64,000 bases of DNA, taken from positions 1 to 64,000 of the forward strand of contig NZ_JAWXRD010000003.1 in NCBI RefSeq assembly GCF_033843265.1, given 5' to 3'. The stretch comes from Scandinavium lactucae. Lineage in GTDB: Bacteria > Pseudomonadota > Gammaproteobacteria > Enterobacterales > Enterobacteriaceae. Shown one piece after another: positions 61,097 through 64,000 of this stretch. Position 1 is the stretch's first letter. Each line of letters opens with the position of its first letter. The position numbers and the translations under genes were made by a program. The notes under the pieces were generated by a model, which was not told where the DNA came from, searched no databases, and was given only the letters and a program-made list of their open reading frames with translations.

Positions 61097-62080
61097 ATGT
61101 TTGCAGCGCCTACAATACAAAAAGTCTCGGTGGTCATCCCGGTCTACAACGAGCAGGAAAGCCTGCCTGAACTTATCCGCCGCACCGATGCCGCCTGCGC
61201 CACCTTAAACCGTGATTACGAAATCCTGCTGGTTGATGACGGCAGCAGCGACGATTCTGCCCAGATGCTGAGCCTCGCCGCCGAGGCCCCGGGTAGCCAT
61301 ATTGTGGCGGTGCTGTTGAACCGTAACTACGGCCAACACTCGGCAATTATGGCGGGCTTTAGCCACGTCACCGGCGACCTGATTATTACCCTTGATGCCG
61401 ACCTGCAAAACCCGCCGGAAGAGATCCCGCGTCTGGTGGAAAAAGCCGACGAAGGCTACGACGTGGTGGGCACCGTGCGCCAGAATCGCCAGGACAGCAT
61501 CTTCCGTAAATCCGCCTCGAAGATGATCAACCGCCTGATCCAGCGCACCACCGGTAAAGCGATGGGCGACTACGGCTGCATGCTGCGCGCCTATCGCCGC
61601 CACATTATCGACGCGATGCTCAACTGCCACGAGCGCAGCACCTTTATCCCGATTCTCGCCAATACCTTCGCGCGTCGCGCGGTGGAGATCCCGGTGCTGC
61701 ACGCCGAGCGCGAGTTTGGTGATTCCAAATACAGCTTTATGCGCCTGATTAACCTGATGTACGACCTGGTGACCTGTCTGACCACCACGCCGCTGCGTCT
61801 ATTGAGCGTGGTCGGCAGCGTGATTGCCCTGGCGGGTTTTGCGTTCGCCATTCTGCTGGTGATTTTACGTCTGGCGCTGGGCGCTGAATGGGCGGGCGAC
61901 GGGTTATTCCTGCTGTTCGCCGTGCTGTTTATGTTTATCGGCGCGCAGTTCGTCGGTATGGGACTTCTCGGGGAGTATATCGGGCGCATCTATAACGATG
62001 TGCGAGCCCGTCCCCGCTACTTTATTCAACGTGTTGTTCGCCAGGAAAAACTGGCTGCAGAAGAGGAAAATCGTTCATGA
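61097..62080 (+). CDS. arnC: Undecaprenyl-phosphate Ara4FN transferase ArnC
   Basis: 327 residues from ATG 61097 (TGATATG junction with arnB); the frame opens earlier inside arnB but MFAAPTIQKVSVVIPVYNE is the family start. GT2 domain with VVIPVYNEQESLPELIRRT, LVDDGSSDDSA and DADLQNPPEEIPRLVEKAD, followed by two C-terminal membrane helices (LLSVVGSVIALAGFAFAILL; LFLLFAVLFMFIGAQFVGMG). It transfers 4-formamido-arabinose to undecaprenyl phosphate on the cytoplasmic face. The stop overlaps arnA by ATGA. Confidence 0.97.
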   Translation: MFAAPTIQKVSVVIPVYNEQESLPELIRRTDAACATLNRDYEILLVDDGSSDDSAQMLSLAAEAPGSHIVAVLLNRNYGQHSAIMAGFSHVTGDLIITLDADLQNPPEEIPRLVEKADEGYDVVGTVRQNRQDSIFRKSASKMINRLIQRTTGKAMGDYGCMLRAYRRHIIDAMLNCHERSTFIPILANTFARRAVEIPVLHAEREFGDSKYSFMRLINLMYDLVTCLTTTPLRLLSVVGSVIALAGFAFAILLVILRLALGAEWAGDGLFLLFAVLFMFIGAQFVGMGLLGEYIGRIYNDVRARPRYFIQRVVRQEKLAAEEENRS

Positions 62081-64000
62081 AAGCTGTCGTATTCGCCTAT
62101 CACGACATGGGTTGCACCGGTATTCAGGCCCTGCTTGACGCGGGATATGACATCAAGGCGATCTTTACGCATCCGGATAACGCCGGGGAGAATAACTTCT
62201 TTGGCTCCGTCGCCCGTCTGGCTGCCGAGCAGGGAATTACCGTGTATGCCCCGGAAGACGTGAACCATCCGCTGTGGGTGGAGCGTATTCGTACGATGGC
62301 ACCCGACGTCATTTTTTCCTTCTACTACCGCCATCTGCTGAGCGACGATATCGTCAGCCTCGCGCCACAGGGGGCGTTCAATCTGCACGGTTCCCTGCTG
62401 CCACGCTATCGTGGTCGCGCCCCGCTGAACTGGGTGCTGGTTAACGGGGAAAAAGAGACCGGCGTGACCCTGCATAGGATGGTGAAACGCGCGGACGCGG
62501 GCAACATTATGGGCCAGTTGAAGGTGCAGATTGACGATGCCGACGTGGCGCTGAGCCTGCACCGTAAAGTGTGCAGCGCCGCGCAAACGCTGCTGCGTGA
62601 TGTACTGCCGCAGATTGCCACCGGCGACATAATTGAAACCGTTCAGGACGAAAGCCAGGCGACCTACGTTGGCCGCCGCACGCCGGAAGACGGGCGACTG
62701 AACTGGGAACAGTCCGCCGCATCGCTGCACAACCTGGTGCGCGCGGTGTCTGATCCGTGGCCGGGCGCGTTCGGTTTCGTCGGCACCCACAAGTTCATCG
62801 TCTGGAAATCCCGCGTGCGTCACGACATGACGGCGGCTAAGCCGGGCACCGTGCTGTCGGTGAACCCGCTGGTGGTGGCCTGCGGTAGCGGGGCGCTGGA
62901 AATTCTGACCGGGCAAACCGACAAAGGCGTTTATATGCAGGGCGCACAGCTGGCGCTGGCGCTGGGTCTGGTGCCGAGCGCGCTGCTGTCGAGCAAACCG
63001 TTTGTGGCGGTGAAACGCCGCACGCGGGTGCTGATCCTCGGGGTCAACGGTTTCATCGGTAACCACCTGACCGAGCGTCTGCTGGCAGATGATAACTACG
63101 AAATTTACGGCCTGGATATCGGCTCAGATGCCATCAGCCGTTTCCTCGACTGCCCGCGCTTCCACTTTGTTGAAGGTGATATCAGCATTCACTCCGAGTG
63201 GATCGAATACCACATCAAAAAATGTGACGTGGTGCTGCCGCTGGTAGCGATCGCCACCCCCATCGAATACACCCGTAACCCGCTGCGGGTGTTCGAACTC
63301 GATTTCGAAGAGAACCTGAAGATAATCCGCGACTGTGTGAAGTACAACAAGCGCATCATCTTCCCGTCCACCTCGGAAGTGTACGGTATGTGTACCGACA
63401 ACAACTTCGATGAAGACGCCTCGAATCTGGTTGTTGGGCCTATCAACAAACAGCGCTGGATTTACTCGGTGTCTAAACAGCTGCTGGACCGTGTTATCTG
63501 GGCCTACGGCGACAAAGAAAATCTCAAATTCACCCTGTTCCGTCCGTTCAACTGGATGGGGCCTCGTCTGGATAACCTTAATGCCGCGCGGATCGGCAGT
63601 TCCCGCGCCATCACCCAGCTGATCCTCAACCTGGTCGAAGGTTCGCCGATTAAGCTTATCGAAGGCGGGAAGCAGAAGCGCTGTTTCACCGATATCAGCG
63701 ACGGGATCGAAGCGCTGTTCCGCATCATTGAGAACAAAGACGGGCGCTGCGACGGGCAGATCATTAATATCGGTAACCCGGATAATGAAGCGAGCATCAA
63801 AGAGCTGGCTGAAATGCTGCTCGACTGCTTCGAACGTCATCCTCTGCGTAACCAGTTCCCGCCGTTTGCGGGCTTCCGCGAAGTGGAAAGCAGCGATTAT
63901 TACGGCAAAGGGTATCAGGACGTTGAGCACCGTAAGCCGAGCATTCGTAACGCCAAACGTTGCCTCGACTGGCAGCCGACGGTGGAAATGCAACAAACGG
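62077..64000 (+). CDS. arnA: Bifunctional UDP-GlcA decarboxylase / Ara4N formyltransferase ArnA (3' end outside)
   Basis: 641 codons are present and the frame is open at the window edge; the family is ~660 residues, so about 20 are missing. The N-terminal formyltransferase domain has NLHGSLLPRYRGRAPLNW and HRMVKRADAGNIMGQ. After a short linker, the C-terminal SDR decarboxylase has GVNGFIGNHL, PSTSEVYG, the YSVSK catalytic pair and the conserved tail YYGKGYQDVEHRKPSIRNAK. It oxidatively decarboxylates UDP-glucuronate and formylates UDP-Ara4N. Start ATGA overlap with arnC. arnD/T/E/F are expected beyond the window. Confidence 0.97.
   Translation, partial: MKAVVFAYHDMGCTGIQALLDAGYDIKAIFTHPDNAGENNFFGSVARLAAEQGITVYAPEDVNHPLWVERIRTMAPDVIFSFYYRHLLSDDIVSLAPQGAFNLHGSLLPRYRGRAPLNWVLVNGEKETGVTLHRMVKRADAGNIMGQLKVQIDDADVALSLHRKVCSAAQTLLRDVLPQIATGDIIETVQDESQATYVGRRTPEDGRLNWEQSAASLHNLVRAVSDPWPGAFGFVGTHKFIVWKSRVRHDMTAAKPGTVLSVNPLVVACGSGALEILTGQTDKGVYMQGAQLALALGLVPSALLSSKPFVAVKRRTRVLILGVNGFIGNHLTERLLADDNYEIYGLDIGSDAISRFLDCPRFHFVEGDISIHSEWIEYHIKKCDVVLPLVAIATPIEYTRNPLRVFELDFEENLKIIRDCVKYNKRIIFPSTSEVYGMCTDNNFDEDASNLVVGPINKQRWIYSVSKQLLDRVIWAYGDKENLKFTLFRPFNWMGPRLDNLNAARIGSSRAITQLILNLVEGSPIKLIEGGKQKRCFTDISDGIEALFRIIENKDGRCDGQIINIGNPDNEASIKELAEMLLDCFERHPLRNQFPPFAGFREVESSDYYGKGYQDVEHRKPSIRNAKRCLDWQPTVEMQQT

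Noticed and set aside
62026..63996. Two long minus-strand open frames (346 and 290 codons) opposite arnC/arnA
   Set aside because: They are shadows of arnA in GC-rich DNA; the plus strand gives a complete, highly recognisable ArnA with all catalytic motifs.

Overview
The window is chromosomal DNA from a member of the Enterobacterales, close to Enterobacter or Lelliottia. The evidence is the near-residue-level recognisability of the dpp, bcs, kdgK/pdeH, treF, gor, prlC, uspAB/pitA and arn genes, an E. coli-like gene order, REP-type palindromes, and sigma-28, sigma-32, LexA and PmrA signals of enterobacterial type. Species is not assigned. Against the E. coli K-12 order recalled from memory, dtpB is missing between rsmJ and uspA, and only two genes lie between treF and gor, where K-12 carries the ars genes and the acid-fitness island.

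Layout. (1) 1-5.4 kb is an accessory decay zone made of the 3' ends of contact-dependent inhibition (CdiA) genes: three toxin C-terminal modules, two of them VENN-type and one AENN, each followed by an immunity-gene candidate. One module is split by a dead IS630-type element. A LexA-box-preceded SymE-like gene ends the zone. (2) 5.5-12.3 kb: a DUF4440/SnoaL-like gene and the complete dppABCDF dipeptide importer. (3) 12.3-28.5 kb: the cellulose locus, bcsGFE on the minus strand diverging from bcsRQABZC, followed by the EAL-domain gene pdeK. (4) 28.6-41.6 kb: dctA, yhjJ, kdgK, pdeH (sigma-28 promoter), the AsmA-family yhjG, yhjE, yhjD, a LysR regulator diverging from an SDR gene, and a GNAT gene. 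(5) 41.7-57 kb: a HEPN-like membrane protein, treF, a beta-lactamase-fold lipoprotein, a small Arg-rich exported protein, gor, rlmJ, prlC-rsmJ, uspA/uspB, pitA, yhiN and a 60-residue membrane protein. (6) 57-64 kb: a short MgtE-type Mg2+ transporter behind an M-box riboswitch, an NlpC/P60 hydrolase, a LuxR-type regulator, then arnB-arnC-arnA (arnA runs off the end) behind a PmrA-box-like site.

Themes. Cyclic-di-GMP and cellulose dominate the centre: BcsA/BcsE bind c-di-GMP, BcsG decorates cellulose with phosphoethanolamine, and pdeK and pdeH would lower c-di-GMP. Envelope and Mg2+ adaptation dominates the right end (arn lipid A modification, MgtE).

The least explained non-coding structure is a ~310-bp repeat present three times (31.7, 36.3 and 52.2 kb). 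Its ~235-bp core is about 97% identical between copies, and every copy lies between two convergent genes. Other items of note are a 24-nt periodic ATG-bearing repeat at the 5' end of bcsR, a TPR-shortened bcsC, a 19-bp inverted repeat upstream of yhjE, and the M-box. No tRNA, rRNA or CRISPR array was recognised. All assignments come from reading the sequence and remembered family knowledge; no database search was run.
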